Source of the DNA: Pseudofrankia sp. DC12
GTDB taxonomy: Bacteria; Actinomycetota; Actinomycetes; Frankiales; Frankiaceae
Assembly: GCF_000966285.1 (NCBI RefSeq)
Contig: NZ_KQ031391.1
Coordinates: 6,510,430-6,574,429 of the forward strand
Direction: 5' to 3'
Length of the DNA: 64,000 nt
Shown here piece by piece: positions 27,624 to 35,823 of the stretch (positions are counted from its first letter, which is position 1; each line of letters starts with the position of its first letter). The notes under the pieces are model-generated. The model made no database searches. It had not been told where the DNA came from and was given only the letters and a program-made list of their open reading frames with translations. A program made the position numbers and the translations under genes.

Positions 27624-29438
27624 TCACCGCAGCCGGTCTGCGAGTGTCGCGAGTTCGATCCACAGGGCGTCGGGGAGGCGGGTTCCGAGGCTGTTGAAGT
27701 AGCGGCTGATCAGGACGGTCTCGCGTTCCCAGGCGGTGTGGTCGACGGACAGGAGCAGGTCGAGGTCGTCGGCGGCGATGTCCAGGCCGTCGGTGTTGAG
27801 TGCGTCGGGTGTGGGGATAACGCCGAGCTGTGTGCGGCGCCCGTGGGCGGTGCCCTCGAGCCGTCCGGCGATCCAGGCGAGGACGCGGCTGTTCTCGCCG
27901 TAGCCGGGCCAGAGGTAGGCGCCGGTGTCGGGGTGCCGGCGGAACCAGTTGACGTAGTAGACAGGCGGGAGGTGTGCACCGGGGTGGGTGGCGAGGGTGA
28001 GCCAGTGGGTGAGGTAGTCGCCGATGTTGTAACCGCAGAACGGGAGCATGGCGAACGGGTCCCGGCGTAGTTCGCCGAGGGCGCCGGTGGCGGCGGCTGT
28101 GGTCTCTGAGGAGACGGTGGCGCCGAGGAAGACGCCATGCTGCCAGGAGGTCGACTCGACGACCAGCGGCACGGCAGTGGCGCGACGGCCGCCGAACAGG
28201 ATGGCCGAGATCGGTACGCCGGCCGGGTCCGCCCATTCCGCGGCGATTGTCGGGCACTGGCTGGCGGGGACGGTGAACCGGGCATTGGGATGCGCCGCCG
28301 GGCCCGTGGACTGGGGCGTCCAGTCCTGCCCCCGCCAGTCGGTGAGGTGCGCGGGGGCCTGCTCGGTCAGTCCCTCCCACCAGACGTCGCCGTCGTCGGT
28401 GCGGGCGGTGTTGGTGAAGATCGTGTTGCGGTGGATCGTGTCGATGGCGTTGGGGTTGGTCGCGGGGCCGGTGCCGGGTGCGACGCCGAAGAAGCCGGCT
28501 TCGGGATTGACGGCGTAGAGCCGCCCGTCCTCGCCGAACCGCATCCAGGCGATGTCGTCACCGATGGTCTCGACCCTCCAGCCTGGGATGGTCGGGACGA
28601 GCATGGCGAGGTTGGTCTTGCCGCACGCGCTCGGGAAGCCGGCCGCGAGGTAATGGGCGTTGCCCCGCGGCCCGGTGAGTTTGAGGATCAGCATGTGCTC
28701 GGCGAGCCAGCCGGAGTCGCGGGCCATCACCGAAGCGATCCGCAGCGCGTAGCACTTCTTGCCCAGGAGGGCGTTGCCGCCGTAGCCGGAGCCGTAGCTC
28801 CAGATCTCCCGGGTCTCCGGGAAGTGCACGATGTACTTGGTGGGGTTGCAGGGCCAGGTGACGTCGGGCTGCCCGGGGTGCAGCGGCGCGCCGACGCTGT
28901 GTACCGCGGGGACGAAGAAGCCGTCTTCGCCGAGCTGGTCGAGAGCGGCCGAACCCATTCTGGTCATCACGCGCATCGAGACGGCGACGTAGGCCGAGTC
29001 GGTGATCTCGACTCCGAGCGCGGAGATCGGTGAGCCCAGCGGTCCCATGCAGAACGGGACGACGTACATGGTGCGGCCGCGCATGCAGCCCGCGAACGCC
29101 CCCTGCAGGGTGGCGCGCATCTCGTCGGGGTCGGTCCAGTTGTTCGTCGGGCCGGCGTCGTCCGGGCTCTTCGAGCAGATGAAGGTGCGGTCCTCGACCC
29201 GGGCGACGTCGCCGGGATCGCTCGCGGCGTAGTAGCTGCCAGGCCGCTTGTTCTCGGCGAGACGGATGAAGGTGCCCTTGTCGACCAGTTCGGCGCAGAG
29301 CCGGTCGTACTCCGCGTCGCTGCCGTCGCACCAGTGGACCTGGTCGGGACGGGTGAGGTCGGCAATCGCGGTGACCCACCGTGACAGCGCCGCATGCCGC
29401 GTCGGTGCCGGCTGCAGGCCCGGGATTGTGGCAGGCAT
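27624..29438 (-). CDS. pckG: Phosphoenolpyruvate carboxykinase (GTP)
   Basis: A 604-aa GTP-type PEPCK of normal length. The P-loop is [12 protein letters not shown] (about residues 268-279), the kinase-2/metal site is GDDIAWMR (293-300), the catalytic Cys loop is within the P-loop, and [13 protein letters not shown] and [10 protein letters not shown] are typical. It interconverts oxaloacetate and PEP at the junction of the TCA cycle and gluconeogenesis. ATG 29438 has AAAGGGGTGGGAG upstream. It is divergent from the arsR gene of the hydrogenase-like operon, sharing a 141-bp promoter region. That link of carbon anaplerosis to a redox complex may mean joint control. Confidence 0.96.
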   Translation of the reverse strand: MPATIPGLQPAPTRHAALSRWVTAIADLTRPDQVHWCDGSDAEYDRLCAELVDKGTFIRLAENKRPGSYYAASDPGDVARVEDRTFICSKSPDDAGPTNNWTDPDEMRATLQGAFAGCMRGRTMYVVPFCMGPLGSPISALGVEITDSAYVAVSMRVMTRMGSAALDQLGEDGFFVPAVHSVGAPLHPGQPDVTWPCNPTKYIVHFPETREIWSYGSGYGGNALLGKKCYALRIASVMARDSGWLAEHMLILKLTGPRGNAHYLAAGFPSACGKTNLAMLVPTIPGWRVETIGDDIAWMRFGEDGRLYAVNPEAGFFGVAPGTGPATNPNAIDTIHRNTIFTNTARTDDGDVWWEGLTEQAPAHLTDWRGQDWTPQSTGPAAHPNARFTVPASQCPTIAAEWADPAGVPISAILFGGRRATAVPLVVESTSWQHGVFLGATVSSETTAAATGALGELRRDPFAMLPFCGYNIGDYLTHWLTLATHPGAHLPPVYYVNWFRRHPDTGAYLWPGYGENSRVLAWIAGRLEGTAHGRRTQLGVIPTPDALNTDGLDIAADDLDLLLSVDHTAWERETVLISRYFNSLGTRLPDALWIELATLADRLR

Positions 29439-29449
29439 CTCCCACCCCT

Positions 29450-29513
29450 TTGACAGACTGTTGGTAAGTCGAACTATATTCCTTCTATCTGAAGAACTCG
29501 TCAGGTAGTCAAA
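29450..29513. promoter_or_regulatory. Divergent promoter and operator region (pckG / arsR operon)
   Basis: On the plus strand TTGACA (29450-29455) and AACTAT (29472-29477) or TATATT form a likely promoter for arsR. On the minus strand TTGACT (complement of 29507-29512) faces the other way towards pckG. The ends TTTGAC and GTCAAA are mirror images, and CTTC-N5-GAAG (29482-29494) lies in the middle. This is where an ArsR dimer could bind and control both transcripts. Confidence 0.55.
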
Positions 29514-29579
29514 CATGAAGATCGCCAACTGTCGGCGCCCACCCTGGTCGACGGCTGGCCACGCGGCGAGGGAGGACGT

Positions 29580-29912
29580 GTGACGACGCCGCTGTACCAG
29601 CTGAAGGCGGAGTTCTTCCGGACCCTGGGCCACCCGGCGCGCATCCGGGCGTTGGAACTGCTCAGCGAGCGCGAATGGTCGGTGGGCGAGCTCGTGGCCG
29701 AGATAGGGCTGGAGACCTCGCACCTTTCTCAGCAGCTCGGTGTGCTGCGCCGTGCCGGCCTGGTGACCACCCGCAAGCAGGGCACCACGGTCTACTACGC
29801 CGTCGCGTCCCCGGAGATCGTCTCCTTGCTGGCGGTCGCCCGCTCGATCCTGACCGGCGTACTCAACGAGCAGGCGGAACTGCTTCGCGACCTGCTCGCC
29901 ACGGAGCCGTGA
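29580..29912 (+). CDS. ArsR-family winged-helix regulator (Rv0081-like)
   Basis: A 110-aa ArsR/SmtB-fold protein. The HTH is [30 protein letters not shown] and the wing [11 protein letters not shown]. It has no cysteine and no ELCVCDL-type metal box, so it does not sense arsenic-type metals by the usual route. GTG 29580 follows GGAGG. Its position directly before the hydrogenase-like genes is the same as Rv0081 before Rv0082-Rv0087 in M. tuberculosis, where Rv0081 is linked to hypoxia regulation. Control of this operon and of pckG is inferred. Confidence 0.9.
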   Translation: MTTPLYQLKAEFFRTLGHPARIRALELLSEREWSVGELVAEIGLETSHLSQQLGVLRRAGLVTTRKQGTTVYYAVASPEIVSLLAVARSILTGVLNEQAELLRDLLATEP

Positions 29913-29982
29913 CCATGATCACACGACGCGGGTCCACCGTTCGCGACGACTGCCTGGAACGACGAATCATCTCGAGAGGACC

Positions 29983-30459
29983 ATGGGACTGTTCGCCGCA
30001 ATCCGACGCGTGGGCCGCATCGCCGAGCCCGCCCCGCCGCCGCCCGGGGCAGCGGCTGCACCGGCACTGCTGCGTGGGTCCCTGCAGTTGCGGCACGTTG
30101 ACGCCGGCTCGTGCAACGGCTGTGAGATCGAGCTCGGCGGGTGCTTCTCGCCGGTGTATGACGGCGAACGGTACGGCACACGGCTGGTGGCCAGCCCACG
30201 CCATGCCGACGGGCTGCTGGTGACGGGAGTCGTCACCCACAACATGGCGCAGGCGCTGCGGGACACGGTGGAAGCCACCCCGCAGCCACGCGTGGTGATC
30301 GCCGTGGGCGACTGCGCGCGTAACTGCGGGGAGTTCGCCGGCGGGTACGGGGTGCTGGGGCCGGTCAGCGACGTCGTCGCCGTGGACGCCGAGGTGCCCG
30401 GCTGCCCACCGGCCCCGGCGGAGATCATCCAGGTGCTTCGCCAGGTCAGCGGCCGGTGA
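29983..30459 (+). CDS. Hydrogenase-4/NuoB-like small subunit (HyfI/HycG, Rv0082-like)
   Basis: A 158-aa protein of the NuoB/HycG family. The four Fe-S ligands are all present: Cys44 and Cys47 (GSCNGCEIE), Cys111 (VGDCARNC) and Cys141 (VPGCPPAP), so the cluster nearest the active site should be assembled. It is shorter than E. coli HyfI, lacking the C-terminal extension. It pairs with the large subunit at 35824-37380 to form the soluble arm of a membrane complex. Its stop overlaps the next start by four bases (GTGA). ATG 29983 is the only sensible start. Confidence 0.9.
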   Translation: MGLFAAIRRVGRIAEPAPPPPGAAAAPALLRGSLQLRHVDAGSCNGCEIELGGCFSPVYDGERYGTRLVASPRHADGLLVTGVVTHNMAQALRDTVEATPQPRVVIAVGDCARNCGEFAGGYGVLGPVSDVVAVDAEVPGCPPAPAEIIQVLRQVSGR

Positions 30460-32465
30460 GTGCCGCCGTTCTCGCCGCGGTCCTCGCCGCGGCGACCGTG
30501 CTGGCGTGCCTGGCGGTCCTCACCGTGCCGTCCCGGGCGCTGCCCACGGTCGCCGGCGCTGGGATCGGCGTCGTCGGCGGGGCCGGGGTGGTCTACGGCG
30601 TGGCGGCGATCGGCGGTGGGCTCGCGCCGGTGAGCGTCGGTTGGCTGGTGCCGCTGGCCGGGCTGCGGCTGGCCGCGGACGCGACCGGTGGGCTGTTCAT
30701 GGTGGTGACCGGCGCGGTGGGAGTCGCCGTCGGGATCTACACCGTCGGGTACGCCGCGCACGGCCACCTGGGCCGCACGCCGCTGTCGGTGCTGCCGTTG
30801 TTCCTGGGGTGCATGCTCGGCGTCCCGCTGGCCGACTCGGTCACGACGTTCCTGCTCCTGTGGGAACTGATGGCGCTGAGCAGCCTGCTGCTGGTGCTCA
30901 CCGAGGCGCGCCGCCGCGAGGTGCGAGACGCCGGTCTGTGGTACGCGGCCATGACCCACCTGGGGTTCGTCGCCGTCCTGATCGGCCTCGCCGTGTTCGC
31001 CGCGGCCGCCGGCGCGCAGGGATTCCCAGAACTTCGCGCCGGCGCGGCCGGCCTTTCCCCGACCACCAGGACGGCGGTGTTCCTTCTGACGGTCACCGGT
31101 TTCGGCTCGAAAGCGGGCCTGGTGCCGCTGCACGCGTGGCTGCCTCGCGCGCACCCGGAGGCGCCCGGACCGGTGTCGGCCCTGATGAGCGCAGCGATGG
31201 TCAACCTCGGCATCTACGGCATCCTGCGCGTAGATGTGGCCCTTCTCGGCTCAGGCCCGCGCTGGTGGGGGCTGGTGCTGCTGGCCGCAGGGGCGGTCAC
31301 GGCGGTGTTCGGCGTGCTCCAGGCGTGCGTCGCGACCGACCTCAAGCGGCTGCTGGCTTACAGCACCAGCGAGAACATGGGCCTGATCTGCGTGGCGCTC
31401 GGGACCGCGATGGTGCTCACGGCCTCGGGCGGCACGAGGGTCGCCGCGGTGGCCATGACGGCGGCACTCGTGCATGTGGTGGGCCACGCGGCGTTCAAGG
31501 CGCTGGGCTTCCTCGCGGCCGGCGCGGTCACCACCGCGACCGGCCGGCGTGACCTCGACGCCCTCGGCGGCCTCGCCCCACGGATGCCGAGCACCACGGC
31601 CGCGTTCGGCGTCGCGGCGCTCGGCGCGTCCGGGCTGCCACTGGGCTGCGGCTTCGTCGGCGAATGGCTGCTGCTGCAAAGCCTCGTCCATGCCCTGCCC
31701 GCCGGCGGCACGACGGTCGCGCTCGTCATGCCACTCACAGTCGGCGTCGTCGCGTTGACCACCGGGCTGGGGGTCGCGGCCATGGTGAAGGCGTTCGGGG
31801 TGGGCTTCCTCGCCCGGCCCCGCAGCGCCGAAGCGGCGGGCGCGCGTGAGGTCGGCCGGCCGATGGCCGCCGGCATGGGCCTCGCGGCAGTGGCCTGCGG
31901 CGTGCTGGCGGTGGCACCCGCCGTCCTGGCCCCCACGGTGTCGCGGGTCCTGCTCGAGCTGCCGGGCGGCCGGGGTACCCCGCGCCCGCAGTTGGGGGTC
32001 CTGTTGCGGCTGCCCGGGGCCGGCGGGTCGATGTCCCCGGCGTGGCTCGCCTTCGGCGTCGCCGCCGGGATGCTGGTGGCCTTCTGCGCGACCCGGTGGC
32101 GTGCCCGCCGCCGCCCGCCGCCGCGGGCAGCCGAGCTGTGGGCCTGCGGCGGCGGTGCCCTCAACACGCGGATGCAGTACACCGCGACGTCCTTCGCCGA
32201 GCCGTTGCAACGGGTCTTCGACGGTGTGCTGCGCCCGGACATCGAGCTGGCGGTCACCCCCTACCGCCAGGCGCCCTACCTGGTGGCGAAGGTCGCCTAC
32301 CGGTCGCGGCTGCGGGACGCCCTCGAGACCTCGCTGTACACGCCTGTGATCCGGATGGTCGCCGCGGCCGCCCGGATCGCGCGGCGCGCCCACAGGGGCA
32401 GCATCCATGTCTACCTCGCCTACGGCGCGGCCGGCCTGATCGTCGCCCTGGTGGTGGCCCGGTGA
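30456..32465 (+). CDS. HyfB/NuoL-like proton-pumping antiporter subunit (Rv0083-like)
   Basis: A 669-aa membrane protein of the Mrp antiporter/NuoL family, with about 14 core helices. The core reads LLLWELMALSSLLLVL with the conserved Glu, then GFGSKAGLVPLHAWLPRAHPEAPGPVSALMSA, the Lys-bearing motif, and LKRLLAYSTSENMG, where Lys and helix break are conserved. A long C-terminal extension (about 120 residues) ends in another helix, as in HyfB. It probably moves protons across the membrane in response to electron flow in the soluble arm. GTG 30456 overlaps the previous gene. Confidence 0.92.
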   Translation: MSAAVLAAVLAAATVLACLAVLTVPSRALPTVAGAGIGVVGGAGVVYGVAAIGGGLAPVSVGWLVPLAGLRLAADATGGLFMVVTGAVGVAVGIYTVGYAAHGHLGRTPLSVLPLFLGCMLGVPLADSVTTFLLLWELMALSSLLLVLTEARRREVRDAGLWYAAMTHLGFVAVLIGLAVFAAAAGAQGFPELRAGAAGLSPTTRTAVFLLTVTGFGSKAGLVPLHAWLPRAHPEAPGPVSALMSAAMVNLGIYGILRVDVALLGSGPRWWGLVLLAAGAVTAVFGVLQACVATDLKRLLAYSTSENMGLICVALGTAMVLTASGGTRVAAVAMTAALVHVVGHAAFKALGFLAAGAVTTATGRRDLDALGGLAPRMPSTTAAFGVAALGASGLPLGCGFVGEWLLLQSLVHALPAGGTTVALVMPLTVGVVALTTGLGVAAMVKAFGVGFLARPRSAEAAGAREVGRPMAAGMGLAAVACGVLAVAPAVLAPTVSRVLLELPGGRGTPRPQLGVLLRLPGAGGSMSPAWLAFGVAAGMLVAFCATRWRARRRPPPRAAELWACGGGALNTRMQYTATSFAEPLQRVFDGVLRPDIELAVTPYRQAPYLVAKVAYRSRLRDALETSLYTPVIRMVAAAARIARRAHRGSIHVYLAYGAAGLIVALVVAR

Positions 32466-33424
32466 GCGCCGCCGGCGCGGCCGGCCTGGCGCTGCAGGTG
32501 GCAGCGGCCGCGGCCGGCGCGCCGCTGGTCGTCGGCACCATGCGCCAGGTCCGCGCGCGTCTCGAGGGCCGGGCGGGGGCCGGCTGGGCACAGCCGTGGC
32601 GCGACCTGCGCAAGCAGCTCGGCAAGCAGCGCCTCGATCCGGCCGGCACCACGGTCGTGTTCGCCGCGGCCCCACTCGTGCTGGCCGGAACCAGCCTGCT
32701 GATCGCGGCCATCGTGCCGGCGGTCACCACCGCCTCCCCGCTGGACCCGGCAGCCGACCTTTTCGCCGTGGTCGGGCTGCTCCTGGCAGGCACGGTCGCG
32801 CTGGCGTTGGCCGGGATCGACACGGGCACGGCGTTCGGCGGGATGGGCGCGAGCCGTGAGGCCACCATCGCCGCACTCGTCGAACCGACTGTTCTCGTCG
32901 CCGGCTTCGCTCTGTCCGTGCCGGCGCACTCGTCGAACCTCGGCAAGATCGTCGCTGCTACGGTCGATGACCCCGGCCGGGTCGCGTCACCCGCGGCCGT
33001 GCTCGCGCTCGCCGCGCTGGCCGTCGTCGTCGTCGCCGAGACCGGCCGGCTGCCGGTCGACAACCCCGCCACCCACCTCGAGCTGACGATGGTCCACGAG
33101 GCGATGATCCTGGAGTACACCGGACCGCGGCTCGCGCTGATCGAGTGGGCGACGGCGATACGCCTGACCGTGCTGCTGTCACTGCTGGCGAACCTGGCCG
33201 TCCCGTGGGGGATCGCGGGCGCCGGGAGCGGAATCGTGGGCCTGCTGGTGGGCCTCGTCGCGGTCGCGGGCAAAGTCCTGCTGCTCGCCGTGGCGCTCGC
33301 CGGCGCGGAGGTCTTTCTCGCCAAGCTACGGCTGTTCCGAGTGCCGGAGCTGCTGGCCGGGTCGTTCCTGCTGGGGCTCCTCGCGGTGACCGCCTCCTAC
33401 TTCCTCGCCACCCCGACGGGCTGA
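32462..33424 (+). CDS. HyfC/HycD/NuoH-like membrane subunit (Rv0084-like)
   Basis: A 320-aa membrane protein with about eight helices, of the NuoH/HycD family. The cytoplasmic loop RVRARLEGRAGAGWAQPWRDLRKQLGKQ and the AETGRLPVDNPATHLELTMVHEAMILEY motif, with the acidic residues near the quinone-like cavity, are well conserved. This subunit anchors the soluble arm and passes the energy-coupling signal to the antiporter subunits. GTG 32462 overlaps the stop of the HyfB-like gene by four bases; a long frame starting further upstream is not coding. Confidence 0.92.
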   Translation: MSAAGAAGLALQVAAAAAGAPLVVGTMRQVRARLEGRAGAGWAQPWRDLRKQLGKQRLDPAGTTVVFAAAPLVLAGTSLLIAAIVPAVTTASPLDPAADLFAVVGLLLAGTVALALAGIDTGTAFGGMGASREATIAALVEPTVLVAGFALSVPAHSSNLGKIVAATVDDPGRVASPAAVLALAALAVVVVAETGRLPVDNPATHLELTMVHEAMILEYTGPRLALIEWATAIRLTVLLSLLANLAVPWGIAGAGSGIVGLLVGLVAVAGKVLLLAVALAGAEVFLAKLRLFRVPELLAGSFLLGLLAVTASYFLATPTG

Positions 33425-33436
33425 CCGGGAGCGCGG

Positions 33437-34216
33437 ATGACGACAGTGGCCTACACCGACCTGCTGTACCTGGCCGCCGGCCTGCAGCTGCTGTGCGCGA
33501 TCGGAGCGGTCTGGCGCCGCCAGCTCGGCCCCTCGGTACACCTGCTCAGCGTCCAGGGCACGGCACTGGCCGCGATCCCGTTCGTCAGCGGGCTGTACCG
33601 CCACGAGGGGCACCTGGTCGCCGTAGCGCTCGCCGTCCTCGTGCTACGCGCCGGCGTGCTGCCCCGGCTGGTCTCGCGGCTCGTCCCCTCGGCCGCCCGC
33701 CCGGCCGCCGACTGGACGGACGGTGGCCGGTACATCGGCCGCGGCCCGGACCTCGGCCACCTGCGGGGCACCGGCAGCACCACGCCTCCCGACCTGCACA
33801 CCCCGGGCGGCCCGGAGGAGACCCGCGAGGCCGCCCCGCTGGTCAGCACCACCGTCTCGCTGCTGCTGACCGCCGCGCTGACGGTGCTGGCCTACGCCGT
33901 CAGCCGTCCGCTCGTCAGGCTTGATCCCAGCCCCGCCACTCATGCCGCACCCGCCGCCCTGGCCGTCACCCTCATCGGACTGCTCGTCCTGACGACCCGC
34001 CGCCGCGCCGTGTCCCAGGTGATCGGTTTCCTGACACTGGACAACGGGATCGCCGCATTGGCGTTCCTGCTCACCTCCGGGGTCCCGCTCGTCGTCGAGC
34101 TCGGCGCGTCACTGGACCTGCTCCTCGCCGTCCTGGTCGTGGCCGCCCTGACCGGTCGCATGCGGACGAAATTCGGCGGCACCGACCTCGCCGAGCTCCA
34201 GGAGCTGCACGAATGA
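33437..34216 (+). CDS. HyfE/HycP-like membrane subunit with extended loop (Rv0085-like)
   Basis: A 259-aa membrane protein of the HyfE family (NuoK-like C-terminal part: VIGFLTLDNGIAALAFLLTSGVPLVVELGASLDLL). E. coli HyfE is about 216 residues. Here a hydrophilic stretch of roughly 55 residues, Gly/Pro/Thr-rich (around residues 85-140), separates the third and fourth helices. Membrane helices on either side are normal. ATG 33437 lies 12 bp after the preceding stop. The stop overlaps the next start by four bases. Confidence 0.87.
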   Translation: MTTVAYTDLLYLAAGLQLLCAIGAVWRRQLGPSVHLLSVQGTALAAIPFVSGLYRHEGHLVAVALAVLVLRAGVLPRLVSRLVPSAARPAADWTDGGRYIGRGPDLGHLRGTGSTTPPDLHTPGGPEETREAAPLVSTTVSLLLTAALTVLAYAVSRPLVRLDPSPATHAAPAALAVTLIGLLVLTTRRRAVSQVIGFLTLDNGIAALAFLLTSGVPLVVELGASLDLLLAVLVVAALTGRMRTKFGGTDLAELQELHE

Positions 34217-35730
34217 CCACCACCGCGACCACCGTGTCCACCGCGGTGACGGCCACCCCGTGGGTGACCGCGGCCATGGTCGCACCGCTGCTGGCACCAC
34301 TGGCCGGCGCCGCGGTCGTCGGCGTCGCCGGCTGGCGCCGCGCGACCGGGTACGCCAGCGTCGCCGCCGCCGCCGCCACGCTGGTCAGCGGCGGAGTCCT
34401 GGCCGCCACCGTCGCCGACGGGCATGCGTTCGCGGGCGGGCGGCTGCTGCGAGCCGACGCCCTGAGCGCCGTCATGACGATCGTCATCGGCGCCGTCGCG
34501 ACGCTCGCCACCTGGGGCAGCATCTCCTACCTCGACACCGAACGCGCCCGCGGACACACCACCCCCGCCCGCGCCCGCGCCTACGGCGTCCTCGTCAACC
34601 TCTTCCTCGCGACGATGGCCCTGGCCGTGCTGGCGAACAACCTCGGCGTGGTCTGGGTCGCGATCGAAGGCACGACCGTCGCGACCGCCTTCCTCGTCGG
34701 ACACCGCCGGACCCGCGCCTCGCTGGAAGCCACCTGGAAATATGTGATCATCTGTTCGGTCGGGATCGCTCTGGCGTTCCTCGGCACGGTCGTCCTGTAC
34801 TTCGCCAGCGTCCACGCTGGTGCCACGGGCGGGGGCGGCCTGGACTTCGACGCACTCGCCGCGGCCGCCCCCCGTCTCGACCCGGACGTCACCCGTCTCG
34901 CCATCGCCCTGCTGCTGCTCGGCTACGGCGCGAAAGCCGGCCTGGCGCCCTTCCACACCTGGCTCGCCGACGCCCACTCGCAGGCCCCGGCCCCCGTGTC
35001 GGCGCTGATGAGCGGAGTCCTGCTCTCCGTCGCCCTCACCACCCTGCTCCGCGTCAAAGTCATCTCCGACGGGGCGCTCGGCCCCGGGTTCCTGCGCGCC
35101 GGACTGCTCACGCTGGGCCTGGCGACCCTGCTGGTCGCCGCGCTGCTGCTCGTCGGGCAGCGCGACTACAAGCGGATGCTCGCCTACTCCTCGCAGGAGC
35201 ACATGGGCCTGCTCGCCCTCGCCGCCGCGGCCGGCACCGACCTCGCGATCGCCGCGCTGCTGCTGCACGTGCTCGCGCACGGCCTGGGCAAGGCGGTGCT
35301 GTTCCTGTCCGCCGGGCACCTGCAGCTCGCCCACGACTCCACCGCCATCGCCGACGCCCGCGGCGTCCTGGCCCGCGGCCCGCTGCTCGGCACGGTCTTC
35401 GCGGTCGGCCTCGCCGCCCTGCTCGGCCTGCCCCCGTTCGCCCTGTTCGCCTCCGAGATGGGCATCGCCCGTGGCACCGCGAACGCGCACCTCGCCGGGC
35501 CGCTCGCCGCCGCCCTGATCGCCGTGCTGGTCGCGTTCGTCGCGCTGACCCGCCACGGCATCGACCTCCTGGTCGGACCGGCCGCACCAGACGGGCCGCA
35601 ACTGCGGCTACGGCCCACCGCCGCGGCGCCGCTGGTCGCCGGCGTCGTGGCCTGCGTCGCGCTCGGCCTCACCGCCGGGCCGCTCGACCACCTCCTGACG
35701 ACGGCCGGCAGCCTGCTGGCGCCACGGTGA
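34213..35730 (+). CDS. HyfF/NuoN-like proton-pumping antiporter subunit (Rv0086-like)
   Basis: A 505-aa antiporter-family membrane protein with about 14 helices. It has VVWVAIEGTTVATAFLV with the conserved Glu, GAKAGLAPFHTWLADAHSQAPAPVSALMSG with the conserved Lys, and QRDYKRMLAYSSQEHMGLL. It is the second pump subunit of the complex. The third antiporter of E. coli Hyf (HyfD) has no counterpart here. ATG 34213 overlaps the HyfE-like stop (ATGA). Confidence 0.92.
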   Translation: MTTTATTVSTAVTATPWVTAAMVAPLLAPLAGAAVVGVAGWRRATGYASVAAAAATLVSGGVLAATVADGHAFAGGRLLRADALSAVMTIVIGAVATLATWGSISYLDTERARGHTTPARARAYGVLVNLFLATMALAVLANNLGVVWVAIEGTTVATAFLVGHRRTRASLEATWKYVIICSVGIALAFLGTVVLYFASVHAGATGGGGLDFDALAAAAPRLDPDVTRLAIALLLLGYGAKAGLAPFHTWLADAHSQAPAPVSALMSGVLLSVALTTLLRVKVISDGALGPGFLRAGLLTLGLATLLVAALLLVGQRDYKRMLAYSSQEHMGLLALAAAAGTDLAIAALLLHVLAHGLGKAVLFLSAGHLQLAHDSTAIADARGVLARGPLLGTVFAVGLAALLGLPPFALFASEMGIARGTANAHLAGPLAAALIAVLVAFVALTRHGIDLLVGPAAPDGPQLRLRPTAAAPLVAGVVACVALGLTAGPLDHLLTTAGSLLAPR

Positions 35731-35823
35731 CCCGAGCCAGCAGCCAGCACCAGACCGCGCCGGCCACCGCCCGCGCGACACCGGACCGCGCACCATCCGC
35801 CCGCACACCCGAGCGAGAGACCC

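Noticed and set aside
33940-35601. 553-codon minus-strand open frame over the HyfE/HyfF-like genes
   Set aside because: It is antisense to two membrane proteins with conserved motifs; composition is Gly/Glu/Arg-rich and without domains.
30456-35730. Mrp-type Na+/H+ antiporter operon
   Set aside because: The two antiporter-like subunits are flanked by HyfC, HyfE and NuoB/NuoD-like genes, which Mrp operons do not have.
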